This document shows, one piece after another, positions 35,947 to 47,926 of a stretch of DNA of 64,000 nt. The notes below the pieces were generated by a model, which did no database searches, had not been told where the DNA came from, and saw only the letters and a program-made list of their open reading frames with translations. The translations under genes were made by a program, and so were the position numbers. The DNA lies in assembly GCA_014607495.2 (NCBI GenBank), contig CP053160.1, positions 13,764,001 through 13,828,000 of the forward strand. The letters are read 5' to 3'. This stretch comes from Carposina sasakii. Taxonomy: Eukaryota; Arthropoda; Insecta; Lepidoptera; Carposinidae. How positions within the stretch are numbered: the stretch's first letter is position 1; every line of letters begins with the position of its first letter.

Positions 35947-38900
35947 ATGCAATGGAATGTAAATGGAATGGAATATTACGAAAGACTAGAAAGTATTAAA
36001 TATTTAATAACAAAGTTGGACCCCATATGTATATGTTTTCAAGAGACTAATTTTAAAGATAATGGTTGTGCTTCTCTAACAGGATATGAGAATTTTACAA
36101 AAACAGAACAAATTGTAACAGAGCAAGTGGAGGAGTTGTTATCTTTGTTAAAACATTTACTTTTCCGAACCGGTACACATAAATAGTAACTTTGAAATCA
36201 TAGCTGTGAAAATTAAATATCCTTTTGATCTTACGATTTGTAATATATACCTACCTAATAGTCAACCTTTTACACATCTCGATTTAAATAATATAATTAA
36301 TCAACTACATGAACCATTTATAATCATAGGAGATTTTAACAGTCATCATTATTATTGGGGATCTTATAAATGTGACCAACGAGGTAATGAGTTAGCACTT
36401 TGGCTCGATGAGAATGAAAGATTGGTATTGTTGAATTCGGGTTTACCGACTCGCTTTAATAGTAAATAAAGGAAACACAAGTTCCATTGATTTAACCATA
36501 AGCTTTCTCAAAGTATAGCATCATATTTTTAGTTGGAACGCTTTGGATACCTTAATATGACAGTGACCACTTTCCAATAATGATTAACTCTTACGCTAAC
36601 GAACCCTCTCATGAGATACAGTCTATTCCATCAAGATATAAATTTCATTTAGCAAATTGGGAACTATACCAAGATGAATTGATATCATCGTTGCCTTCGT
36701 TACCTGACATTAATAGTACAAATTAATCCATTACTGAGTTAATAGATAAATTTAATGATTACATAAGAAATGCTGCTATAAAATCAATACCAAAAACCTC
36801 TGGAAGATTAGGAAAAAGACAACTCCCATGGTGGAATGAAGAATGTATGAATGCAATAAAAAGTTATAAAAAGGCATTTAGACTTTATAAGAAACATGCA
36901 GCTACCGACGTTGACTATAAGCTAAAAATAGATTACAAAAAAAAGAGGGCTTATGCTAGAAGATTGCTAAAATATACTCGAAATAAACACTGGGAAGACT
37001 TTGTTTCAACAATTAATAGTTCAACACCTATTAGCGAAGTCTGGAAGAAAATCCATATAATTAATAAAGGAAAAGTTAAGAAAAATTTGATAATATTAGA
37101 ACAATCTTCAGGCGATTTGTCTTCTGATCCCATAGTAAATTCAAATCTTCTAGCCAATACGTTTTCACAAAATTCACACTCAAGTAACTATGAACCCACT
37201 TTTCTAACTTTTAAAATTGAACAAGAAGCCAAAGGAGTTAGTTTCGAAGCTGGACAAAATAATAATATAATTAATAATGATATTCAAATGTATGAATTAA
37301 ACCAAATTATCTCTAATCTAGGAAATACAAGTCCTGGTCCAGATGAAATTCCAAATATCCTAATTAAACACCTTCCAGAGAGTTCACTACAATACCTGTT
37401 ACAAATATACAATTTCATTTGGAAAACTCATATGTTTCCTACACAATGGCGACAAGCTACTGTTGTACCAATTCTCAAGCCAGGAAAACTACCTACTGCT
37501 ACGACCAGTTACAGACCAATAGCTTTAACATGCAATTTATGTAAAATATTGGAAAAAATCATATGTAAAAGATTGAGATGGTTACTAGAAACAAAAGAAT
37601 ACTTAACACCTGGTCAATTTGGATTTAGACAATTTCGTTCTACACTGGATCACTTAGTTAATATAGAAAACGAAATTACAAACGCCTTTGCCAATAATGA
37701 AAAACTTGTACTAGTTGCATTGGATATCGAAAAAGCCTATGAAATGGTATGGAAACCGAGGGTAATAGAAATACTTCGTTCATGCAATATCGAAGGAAAT
37801 ATTTTAGCTTTTGTACATAATTTTCTCGTAGAAAGATTTATTAGAGTTAGAATCAATAATACATTATCAAACCCAGTTCCTATTGAAAATGGATTACCTC
37901 AAGGTTCCGTACTAAGTGTTATATTATTTTTAATTGCTATAAATGATGTACTTACAGTAGTAGAAAAACCCGTGAAAGGGTATCTTTTTGCAGATGATTT
38001 AACTATTCTATGTAGTGGGAGAAACTTGAAATCAACTTCTAATGTTATACAGGATACATTGACAAATTTGGAAAAATGGTCTAACAAAACAGGTTTTAAA
38101 TTTTCAAAGTCAAAGACGGAAGTAATTGTGTTTTCCAGAAATAAAGGAATCGAATCAGTAAAGTTATCAATTGGCCATAACATAATCAAACAGGTTGGAA
38201 CATTAAGATTACTGGGTTTAAATTTTGATCGCAAACTAAATTGGAAAAGTCATATACATTCATTAAAGACAATGTGTTATAAAAGAGCAAATATTATCAA
38301 AATATTATCTTCGTTTCGATGGGGTGCGGATAGCAAATGCTTACTTAATACATATAAAGCCTTAATACGTCAGAAACTTGATTATGGTTCGATTATATAT
38401 GATGCTGCCTCCCAAGAAATTTTAAAGTCATTAGAGGTTGTACAAAATAACTGTTTAAGATTGTCAATAGGTGCTTTTCGAACCAGTCCCATCGATAGTA
38501 TTTTAGCCGAATCAAATGAATTTACTTTATCTATCAGAAGAAAACAATTATGTTTAGAATATCTGACAAAAATACTTTCATGCCCAAACTATTCAATACA
38601 TAGCTGTTATGCGAATGTTAACAATACAAATGATCATGAATATGAACTTCGCAAAACATTACCTAGACCATTAAGAATTAGACTTTTAGAATACCAAAAA
38701 GAATTCAAGATACGTTTACATACGCCTTTCGCCAAAGAGTTTTCCAGATTTGCCCCTTGGAATGTTCCGTCCTTACCTGTCAATTTAGAAATATCAGAAC
38801 ATACAAAAGATAATACTCCAGAGTATATATATAGACAATTATTTTTTAGTTTACTCGAACGCTACAAAGAATATAAAGTATTTTATACAGATGGTTCGGT

Positions 38901-39685
38901 TTTAAATGGCAGGTCTGGATGCGCTGTAGTATCGGGAAATGATAAGTTTAGGATTAGATTACAGAACTATGCCTCTGTATTTACGTGTGAAGCTGTAGGT
39001 ATTATAAAGGCACTACAATTAATAAAAAATAACGGCTCCAAAAAATATTATTATATTCAGTGATTCCAAATCATGTCTTATGGCTATAAGTAACTTAGGA
39101 AATACGGAGCCGATGATAAAACATATACAAGAACTAATGTTGGAAATAATTAGCTCCAATAAAGTTATCGAGTTGATTTGGATACCTGGTCATCAGGGAA
39201 TAGCTGGCAATGAAAAATCGGATTTTGAGGCTAGGGAAGCTACTAAAGAAATAAATATATGCGAAACGCATGAAACAAACCAAATGGACATGATTAATTA
39301 TGTGAAGCTATGTGTTAAAATTAAATGGAATGAAATTTGGATAGATAAGAATAAGGAGTCTAAATTATTTCAAATACGCAAATCAATTTTTGATAAAAAG
39401 CCAATATTGTTTACAAATAGAAATGATCAAACAGTGATAACCAGAATTCGTATTGGCCATACCAATCTTTCTCATATCCACCTAATAACAAAAAAGGATA
39501 GAAATAAGTATGATCGATGTAATTCTGATGTTTCCGTTTCCCATATATTAATTGATTGTTTAGGTTATAGCCAGGAAAGATTAACAGTAAACTTACCTAA
39601 TGTAATTATCGATTGTCTAAATGAAAATGGATATACAAAATCTCTAGAATTTCTTAAGCTAATTAATATTTATAAGTTAATTTAA
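35947..39685 (+). pseudogene. LINE ORF2: endonuclease - reverse transcriptase - RNase H, multiply broken
   Basis: The endonuclease starts QWNVNGM (35950) with CFQETN and, after a frameshift between about 36100 and 36200, GDFNSHH (36340) and DSDHFPI (36557). The stretch 36470-36726 carries further breaks, including a TAA at 36724-36726. An uninterrupted frame then runs to 39063 and holds RT motifs RPIALTCN, GQFGFRQFRSTLDHL, LDIEKAYEMV, GLPQGSVLS and the catalytic FADD. The usual second Asp of motif A (AYD) is Glu. RNase H begins YTDGSVLNG with FTCEA. A frameshift near 39058 moves the rest (DSKS, WIPGHQGIAGNEKSD) to another frame that ends at 39685. All RNase H acidic positions are visible across the two frames. 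At least four lesions are present. Confidence 0.9.
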
Positions 39686-39876
39686 GTTAATTGGTGGTCG
39701 TTAATGACCTCGATGTTAAAACGACCTTAAATAAAAAAATTAAAAAAAAATAAAAAAAAATTAAAAAATCCTTACTTGGATTTTGTCATCTAAGGCCTTT
39801 TCTCAAGCGATGAGCTTGCAACTTTTACATCTGGCTTATGCCAAACGTGGCTGCAGGATCTCATTCTTGATTCAAC

Positions 39877-40310
39877 AGGTAAATAGTTTGGACATAAAGT
39901 TATAAAAAGTTCTGCGGTAACCAATAGGTAAATAGTTTGGACATAAAGTTACGCTTTCCCGCTTAAACCTCGCAACCGATTTTGATGAAATTTGGTACAG
40001 ACAATCTTTAGACCCTGAGACAGAACATAGGCTACTTTTTATTTCGAAAAAAAGGGATGAAGGGGTTGAAATAGAGGTTGAAAGTTTGTATGGGATTTCT
40101 TAATTTTAAAAGATAAAACCATGAAACTTTATATTTAAGCACTTGATAAGAAATCATTAAACATTTGTTCTAGCATTTTTGAAATTTCGACCAGCTAAGG
40201 GGTGAAATAAGGGTTGAAAGTTAGTATGCAAGTTCGTCACGTCATATTTTTACCAGTTTGGGGGTGAAATAATTAAAATATAAAACAGTTTTATATTACC
40301 TCTTAAGATT
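39877..40310. repeat. Dispersed repeat with 26-bp internal direct repeat
   Basis: GGTAAATAGTTTGGACATAA occurs twice, about 47 bp apart (near 39878 and 39925). It is followed by CTCGCAACCGATTTTGATGA and a GAAATTTGGTAC block, a sequence type common in insect interspersed repeats. No open frame and no terminal repeats found. Confidence 0.45.
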
Positions 40311-41052
40311 TTACTGCAGAAACAGGACGTCGGAACTTGCACACGAGCTACTCTAAGAATATACTTAGGTACTCTTCTGGTGTTTACTGTATATGTGTTG
40401 ATAGATAATATTAAATATTAACTTTAACACAACCTAATTATAGATTTATGTTTTCCTATATATTAATAAGACCATTAGATATCATGCTACAGTGCTACAT
40501 ATTTTACTTTAGGTATTATAGATTGGAGACCTTTCCATTGCTCCTTGCCTTTGTCTGCGTAGACTACAAAATGTCTCCTATGCCCCCTCTGTACTCCTAA
40601 CTATATTGCTAAATTTTTTAAATTATATATGAGTAATGGTTATTTCAAAACATTATCAACATACAACTATTGAAAAATAACTTTTGTAACAAAGCACTAC
40701 TATCTCTCATCCGAATGGCCTCAAGGGAAAGCGAATAAGAATGCGAACATTATGCCCTCCTGTTACACAAACTAAAAGATGTGTGCTAAGCATGGATAGC
40801 AAATAATCCAGGACTCAGACAGTTGGAGCAAGTGGGCCAAAGAGATATCAAGCCGCAAACCCCACGTGTCTTATTACATGTTGTCATCAATGATGTCTGT
40901 TGGAAAATGTTACTGTTGTAGTAAAATGTGATTTATGTGAGAAAATATTGTCTATAAAATATAGATTACATACATTATATTCAGTATTAGTCAATTTATT
41001 TGTTTGTTTCTGTGGAAAATTTTAGTGGGTGAAAATTATTGTCAAAATAGAT
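40311..41052. other. Gene-less stretch
   Basis: AT-rich unique DNA; nothing recognised. Confidence 0.4.
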
Positions 41053-41520
41053 ACATACATATAATCATGCCTTTATCCTTTAGTTCGATTAGTAGTGACA
41101 GGTGGTCAGGTCAGCCCATCGCCTACAAAACACCAAGACATCTTGTCCCTCTACTGACTTGTACAGTACTTGTTTGACGGCCGTTTGATCTAGTAGGTAG
41201 TGGCCCTGCCTGCGACGCCATAGATCCTGGGTTCGAATCCCGGTAGGTGCAAATATTGATAATGATGAATATCGATGTTTGTTTCTGAGTCATGGATGTT
41301 TCTATACTTATCTATATATTTATATACCGTTGCTTAGTACCCACGACACAAGACCTTAGGGATCTTAATGTGGGACTAGGTTAATGTGTTGTGTAGTGTG
41401 TGAATATTTATTACATAGGTGATAAATACTTTAAAAAAAGAGGAAGTGAGATTACAGTACGAGTATGCCCGGAAGAGAAGCAGCTGTATTATACTTTTTT
41501 TTCACTCTACTGTACAAATA
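41053..41520 (-). repeat. Dispersed family A copy split by a SINE
   Basis: Reads on + from CATACATATAATCATGCC. The central GGGGTAGGCAGAGCACC-type part is deleted. Then come CCCATCGCCTACAAAACACC and CTACTGACTTGTACAGTA, where the SINE (41170-41452) interrupts it. The remainder resumes at 41461 (TATGCCCGGAAGAGAAGCAG) to about 41520. Confidence 0.8.
41170..41452 (+). mobile_element. tRNA-derived SINE nested in family A
   Basis: The head carries an A-box-like TAGTAGGTAGTGGC and a clear B box in CTGGGTTCGAATCCCGGTAG. The unrelated body has GATGTTTGTTTCTGAGTCAT and ends near TACTTTAAAAAAAGAGG. The octamer TACAGTAC flanks it at 41162-41169 and 41453-41460, a target duplication inside family A. It shares head and body with the SINE relic at 20222. 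Confidence 0.8.
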
Positions 41521-41559
41521 GATACAGTAGTATAAAAATATTGCCCTCATAAATACACA

Positions 41560-41612
41560 AGGCTATGTACCTAAAAACTGGGTAGCCAAAACGGCAAGTT
41601 CACGAATAGATA
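41560..41612 (+). repeat. Dispersed family B fragment
   Basis: CACAAGGCTATGTACC and CTGGGTAGCCAAAACGGCAA match the left part of family B. Confidence 0.4.
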
Positions 41613-41643
41613 GATCCTTCATCCAAATTAGCATGGAGGATGA

Positions 41644-41888
41644 ATTTGTGAGAGCGAGATGTCTCTGTATTCGTAATAACTAGACAAGTGTTTCTATTTG
41701 GTGTGTAAAAAGGTATTGCAAACCACTTCTATTAGCCCTAATTCATTCAGTCCTGGCTCGAGAACGATTTTCTATTCTAATTCTTAAGTATATTTTTTAC
41801 ATGCAAAGTACATACACTTAGTTTATCTAGTTATCAATAGCTCTGTGAATTTGACGTTTAAAAGTGAGACATCTCGCTCTCGCCAAAT
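41644..41888. mobile_element. MITE with perfect 16-bp inverted arms
   Basis: GAGAGCGAGATGTCTC (41650-41665) is the exact inverse of GAGACATCTCGCTCTC (41866-41881). Similarity continues outward (AATTTGT against CCAAATTT). The 200-bp interior is non-coding. Confidence 0.7.
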
Positions 41889-43976
41889 TTATCATACGGG
41901 TGCAGGTGTAAAAACGATGTAAATAATAACGAATAAGAAAAAGTTAATTGGGACAACATTTTTGTAAAATATTTTACTGTTGTCTCTTTTTAATAAAGTA
42001 TTATTAATAAAATTGTTATCAGATTCTTGAGTTAAATTCCATTCAAATGTTGACTTATTTTGTCTCAAGGCATTCCATCATAACGCCGATTTATTATAAA
42101 AGAATTTAAACATTGTTAAAGATTCCTTAAATTTGACAAAAATTCCGTACATTTTGCTGTCTAGACGCGTGTATCGTTTAGACGTCATTTAGTAATAACA
42201 CCGATGTTGTCTATCAATCTATTGTAATTTCAAAGCTACAAGGTTTCATAAACTACAATAGTCTCTATTCAACGTTATATGTACACGTTCTGAATTTACA
42301 TAATTTTATTTTACAGTGATATCGATATACTGTAAAATTTTTATTTGGGTAATACGAAGGTGAGTTAAATAACATATGGTTCCAACTCGACCCCTAAATA
42401 TCTTTTAGCTAAAATCCTTACGAGTAAAATTGCAAAAAGATATGACTTTCATTCGTCATCTAATAAAGCGTTAGAAACATGAACTGCTGCAAAGAACTAC
42501 AAATATTCAATTTTAAAAAGGCGTAACCTCGTCAATACTAGAAATTGCTTTTAAAGCCTACTCGTAATAGCCGCAACTGTGAACCATGGCATAACAAAAA
42601 AAATGAAAAAATATATAGTAATTTTGACTATTTTTTACTTTCATGCGATTATCAAGACTTTATGGGCTAGCTATACCAACATGACTAGGGTAGCTAGTCT
42701 GCGCATGTCGTTAATCTCGCAAACGGTACTGGCCTGGACAGGTTTACGATATAAAACCTAAAAGAACTTTAGCCTCGATTTTCATCAAAATCCTTAAATA
42801 AAATGTAAGTACAAGTAAACTCATTACAGAAATAGTATGATTGGAATTAAGCAAATTTTGATTTTACTCACAGTTTCTGTAAAGTTTTAACATGAAGTAA
42901 ATGAGGAATTAGTTAATATTTTATAAAACATTTTGTTATATTTTTACTAAAATACTTATGAGAAAATAAATAAAAATAATTCTAGTATACCAACCTTATA
43001 ATTAAATTGGATTCGTCAAACACAAAAGAATAGACTTAGTAATAACATATTTGAGCCTGGGATTTAAAAAGATTTCTTTATAAATGAGTTTTATGTTTAT
43101 TTCACTAGGGCCGAGTTTTAATGGTCCGATAGGCTATTTTAAGGTTGAAGTTGATGCTGTCTCTATCTTGATCAAGGAGGTTATCTTGATCAAGTTTTTG
43201 AGAAATACAGTATCATTCATTAATTAGATCTATCTGCCTAAAGGAAATCTGCCTTTAAAGCTGCTTTAAAGTAAATTTTAAGTAAATTAGTAGTGTTCTA
43301 AGCTTCGAATAAAAGTCGTGTAAAAGTGTTAAAATGATAATGAAAATAGGCACAAGTAAAATTCCATCCATTCTGTCATTTTAACGTAAACGAAACAAAG
43401 AGGAACCCAAGAGGAACCCCTTTATTTCTTTAAAGGAAACACAATGCAAACAATTATTGTAAGATTATTATTAATGACAACGTAAAAAGAATTTTATGAG
43501 ACATACATGAATGAGCGCGGTGTAAATTCTCCTAAAACCTAATGTTCTTTTTTTCTTGCATAAAAACAATAGAAATAATACTATTAAACGACGTGGGTTC
43601 CGTCGAGCTTTTAAAATAACTTTCATATTTTTTTCCAAATGAATATTCAGTTCTGGTAAATAGCAGTGCCAGTCATCAGTTACCTGATATTTACGATGTA
43701 ATATTTATAATTACTGCTAGCTCACAACCGACTATCAGATTATTATTGATGGCTAACCTTTTATACCCCTCTTTGTTTAAGCTAATTCCGTATATTTTCT
43801 TGTATACTTCTTCTACTTAAAGTTACAACAACAAACATTCAGCCGTAGTAGACAATACTGGCTTACTCACACTTAGTTGACTTTGTAAAGAGGAAGCTAG
43901 ATACGAGAACATTCATCAATATAAGTTATTCGCAGTGGATGAATGTACAGAACCCTAAAAACAGGCGACACACCTC
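41889..43976. other. Gene-less AT-rich stretch
   Basis: Only a relic of the TTGATGCTGTCT hairpin (43150-43230, with two CTTGATCAAG palindromes) was noted. The 60-codon frame at 42579-42761 is not supported. Confidence 0.4.
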
Positions 43977-44125
43977 ATCACAGAGCGTTCCAAAATAAAC
44001 GTACAATTTCTCTGTTCCAATTTCACCGCGCCAATTTTATACACGTCGGTTCACAAATTTGCCTCAAATAAGTGGCCTGCGCGGTTATCGAAAATCTACG
44101 TCAGAAGTTGGAACGCGCCTGTTTT
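43977..44125. mobile_element. Possible small MITE
   Basis: GCGTTCCAA near 43984 faces TTGGAACGC near 44109 with weaker pairing outside (ACAGA against CCTGT). Confidence 0.35.
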
Positions 44126-45290
44126 GTAAAGAAACACAATTTTCATATTTTATCGATACTTGACCTTAGAAGAAAAAAGTTTAAATTTTTAACCTAGCAC
44201 GCTATAACTAACTTATCCTTATGAACTTTTCCCTACATTAATGATAATTATTACTATACTCATAAGTCCCTAGAGGTCTTGTATCATGGATACTTAATGA
44301 ATATCATACATACTTGCAGGTATTTATTTACCTATTATATAAACTCTAAATAACTTTGATCTTCATTGCAACAGCTTCAGAACGATAACTAATAACTGCA
44401 TCTATATAATAACCTATTTACAAATTCCCCTAACTCTTGTCATACTCACTCAATTCAAATACCTACCATACCTTTATTCATTCATACCCATTTAATTGAA
44501 TCCCGCTCGTATAATTTCCTCTACCTCCCCATGTAACTAGCTACATCGGTAATCGAAGACCAATCTTTCCACACGAAGGCACCACCAAATATCAGCGACT
44601 ATTTGCGGGACGATAAATCATCGTGACAGTTTAGGAGGCAACACGACACGATCGTTAGTTCACTCCCGATAACACGCAAAAACACGGGACGATGGCACAC
44701 TGCCCTGGATGTGCGCGATACGGGATGTACGGTGATGCTGGTGTTCCGTTCGATTTGTCGCATTAATTGCATAGTGATCGAAATTATTATATCTCCTGTA
44801 AATTCGGGCTTTATTTTCTAAGCGCAAATGGCAGTTATATAAATTAGATTACGGTAACGAAAGGTCCATAGTGTACAGGGTAGTTTAAATAAAAAATCTA
44901 GCACCAATCAGATTCATGTGACTTGTATGTTTGCCCGGAAGCTACTAGAAGCTCTTTCTACATTGTTGACTTTTATGTTATCATCAAACACAGATTCCGG
45001 TCGTGTAAGCGGAAATTGACCGGGGCTGGTCCAAATATTTATATTTATGTGGAAATGCTACAGCTAAAATTAAATTATTTTGATAAAAATTGTTTACACG
45101 GAATTAGTTCCGTGTATTTCCAACTCTGTATATTAAAATACACGTCAATATCCAAAAATGATTCATTTAGGTTTCAATGTATTGCGAAATACATAAAGCT
45201 TATTATAGGAAGTGTAAAAAGAATACTTTTCAAATAGAGTTTTATTTTATTACTTCTACCTATATAACCATGAAGGTTTATTTATCGATA
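44126..45290. other. Gene-less stretch with a GC-richer segment at 44560-44780
   Basis: 44560-44780 is markedly richer in CG dinucleotides (CACGACACGATCGTTAGTTC, GATGTGCGCGATACGGGATG) than its surroundings. It contains an Inr-like TTCACTC. It could be a promoter or untranslated exon, but no coding frame supports this. Confidence 0.3.
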
Positions 45291-45294
45291 TATT

Positions 45295-45731
45295 TGTCGG
45301 AGATCAAGATGTCATATCCTACAGTCGGATCTCCAACGCCATCTATTTTCAATCGTTGAAGTTAGAAACGTCAAGTCGACAGCTATCACTGACTTGAAGA
45401 TAGCTGTCACTTGGGTAAAGACAAGACAGAGTACTGAGAGGGCGCCACTGTAGATTTACAACGACCACCGGGTCGTTTGAATTGAGCCGGAGGGTATTCT
45501 GGGCTTGGTTGTTGCGTCTGTCGAGCGAAGCACGGGTGCTAATCAGCCTCTGTCTTGTACTTACCACGTTTCTACGTTATCCGCTAGAATCCTAGTAATC
45601 TTGTGCGTAGATACAGTGAAAGTGTTTGTGATTCCTAATTAAGCTTGTTTACTACACGCCGCATTCTTTATTTCGGATTTTGGAAGATGTCGGACACACC
45701 TAACGTCACGCCACTCGACCCATCTACGTCA
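45295..45731 (+). repeat. 5' LTR of copy 1, contains the gag start
   Basis: 437 bp, apparently identical to 48411-48847. The gag ATG at 45687 is 45 bp before the LTR end, so the first 15 codons of gag are LTR-encoded. The internal bases right after (TCAGAAGTGGGATGC) would have to act as primer-binding site while also coding gag. Confidence 0.95.
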
Positions 45732-46722
45732 TCAGAAGTGGGATGCAACCCGGATCACCCACATGAAACACGTGCTTCAAATAGTGACTCGAGCGAAGAA
45801 AAATGGCGTCTTCTCTTCGAGCAACAAAAAATCAAATTTTCTGGCGTTGGTGCAAGCAATAAAACTACCTGCATCTTCGGACTCTATTCGCCTTCCTGAT
45901 TTCGACCCAGAGAAAAGAGACATCGACGCCCGAGCTTGGATAACGACCGCGGACATGTGTATCACAGATCGACATCGCCATGGATCTTCTCTGATGATCG
46001 CGTTAAGCCACGCACTCAAGGGCGAAGCATCATCTTGGCTGTCTTCAATATCGTTTCCTAATATGACGTGGGCCGATTTTAAGGAGCTTTTCGTAGCAAG
46101 GTATGACTGTCCTGAAACTGCTGCTTCCTTTCTCATCAGTATGCACGACAAGAAACCGAGAGATAACGAGTGCCTGGCCTCATACGCCGCTACCCTCATA
46201 ACATCCTTAATGGCAAGGTGGAATGGACTGACTACAGAACAGATAGCAATAGCCACTGTCTTAGCTCATATTTCAAAACAAGAGCCACGTGTTCAGAGGA
46301 TTGCTATAACGACTGACATCAAGACGCGTAACCATTTACAAAAGGAACTGAAGGCTGTCTCGTTCCTGAAGAGAAGTTATTCATCAAGTATTTATCGTGA
46401 TGGACCCGACCTAAAAAGAAACCGACCTAATGGATCTGCTGTGACCATCAAGTGCTTTAATTGTGGACAACTAGGCCACAAATCTCTTCAATGTCGCAAC
46501 AAAGCCAATTCGAAGAAGCAAGATGACCGGTCCAAACACAGGTCCTTTCACGGGGACCATAACTCGACCAACCAACCTACAGGGAGAACCGATCGCATCA
46601 CCTGCTTCAACTGCCGGGAACAAGGCCACTATGCATCCGACTGCCCGAAGAGGAAAATCAAGGAGGGGAACAACGGTACCGCGGCGGCACTGGAACTGGT
46701 CCAGCTAAGGAAAAGCGAGTAG
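45687..46722 (+). pseudogene. Gag of Gypsy-type copy 1, frameshifted
   Basis: Structural protein that would package element RNA. It begins MSDTPNVTPL in the LTR. A net one-base gain in an A-rich run (about 45828-45840) relative to copy 2 shifts the frame. The remainder reads on to a TAG at 46722 and includes a capsid-like helical region (TWADFKELFVARY, LTTEQIAIATVLAHI) and a basic linker. Two perfect CCHC zinc knuckles follow: CFNCGQLGHKSLQC and CFNCREQGHYASDC. The end differs from copy 2: one G fewer in a GC run at 46679-46687 puts the protease piece out of frame. No stop codons other than these frame effects interrupt it. Confidence 0.9.
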
Positions 46723-47896
46723 ACGTGTGCATTGTGAATGCGCCTTCGGGTTCTCTGCGTCACTCTGGTGAGTCATTCCCATTTACTTACGACTCAGGTT
46801 CAGAGTGTTCCTTAGTTAAAGAATCGATTGCTTTGAAACTTAGTGGTAAGCGAATTTATGACAATGTTTCTATGACTGGTATAGGACAAACTTCTATAGC
46901 CTCGTACATGCTCTAGGCGATCTCGTGAACAAGTACGTTGTAGTGTACATGGATGACGTGCTAGTTGTGGCCAGTAACATCGACGAAGCTTTCGATAGAC
47001 TAAAGGTAGTATTAGAAGTTCTTTCTGGGAAGGGATTTTCGTTAAATCCTAAAAAGTGCTCATTCCTGAAAGAAAAAGTAGAGTACCTAGGCTTCGAGGT
47101 GCGCCGAGGTCAAATTCGTCTGAATCCACGAAAGATAGTTGCACTTACCGCTTTACCACCGACCGGCGCTCTTAATAATCAAGGTAGATTTTATGATTTT
47201 CATTTTGATTCGGGTGCTGAGTGTTCACTAATAAAAGAAAGCGTTGCATCAAGTTTCAATGGTAAAAGAATTGCTAAAACTGTCTCTCTAACGGGAATTG
47301 GTCAAACCAGTGTATTCAGCACCTAGCAAATACTGTGTAATGTTGAAATTAATGATTATTGTTTAGAACTCTTATTACATGTTTTACCCGATGTGTATAT
47401 GCGTAGTGATATTATGCTAGGTCGTGAAATATTGAGTCAAGGCTTCGTTATTAACTTGTCAACAAATAATTTTAGCATTTCAAAACAAAATAATTTGACA
47501 GTTTTAAATTGTGACGTTTTAACCGATTCTAGTATCAGTAACGACTTTAGTAATGTTGACACAGATATACCCTCTTGTAAAAAGTCAGATCTTTTAACTA
47601 TTTTAGGTGAATATTCCAGTTATTTTACAACAGGTTTGCCAAAAACTCGTGTAACTACAGGTGAACTCGAAATTCGATTAATTGATCCGAAGTATAGAGG
47701 TCCTTTTAGGGTATCGGAGGTACTTGAAGGTAATCGTTATGTTCTTAAAGCCCTTAATTCCAATAGAACCTATAAGTACGCACATGACAGACTTAGGCGA
47801 ATGCCTGCGAATGACATTACCAATGACATGCTGACATGTGACCGTGATGATAATCTGTGCGAACTTGACGGGGATGGACCGTCATGTTCTAATTAA
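46723..47896 (+). pseudogene. Scrambled pol remnant: protease 1 - RT - protease 2 - integrase C-terminus (copy 1)
   Basis: 46725-46916 encodes an aspartic protease N-terminal half with active-site DSGSECSLV. At about 46917 it is joined, in another frame, to an RT palm/thumb piece containing the YMDD catalytic box (VVVYMDDVLVVAS) and VEYLGFEVRRGQIRLNP. Near 47168 this joins a second, diverged protease with DSGAECSLIKES, which carries a TAG (47324-47326). That piece runs on to the start of an RT (TGLPKTRVTTGELEIRLI) and, near 47690, to an integrase C-terminal piece (YRGPFRVSEVLEGNRYVLKA). The order PR-RT-PR-IN tail is not a functional pol and shows at least three internal junctions. Confidence 0.85.
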
Positions 47897-47926
47897 TGTT
47901 GAGTTGACTGATTGAGAGTGGTTTAC

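Larger units (their letters stand above)
34480..39765 (+). mobile_element. Near full-length non-LTR retrotransposon with RNase H (I-like group)
   Basis: Two coding regions in order: ORF1 with one zinc-knuckle-like motif, then ORF2 with apurinic-type endonuclease, reverse transcriptase and RNase H. A short 3' UTR follows with GGTCGTT...AACGACC able to pair, and then an A-rich tail of TAAAAAAA units (39730-39765). RNase H after RT is typical of the I, LOA/Outcast, Ingi and some R1 groups. A hairpin (AAACTCCT, TTTATT, AGGAGTTT) lies just before ORF1. The 5' boundary is not certain and no target duplication was found. Several frameshifts and stops make this copy inactive. Confidence 0.9.

Noticed and set aside
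45420..45475. GGCGCCACTGTAG in the LTR, whose complement looks like a tRNA-Lys primer site (TGGCGCC)
   Set aside because: It is on the wrong strand and inside the LTR, so it cannot prime minus-strand synthesis.
45349..45567. 72-codon minus-strand frame repeated in all four Gypsy-type LTRs
   Set aside because: It is antisense to the LTR; repetition comes from LTR identity and no function is supported.
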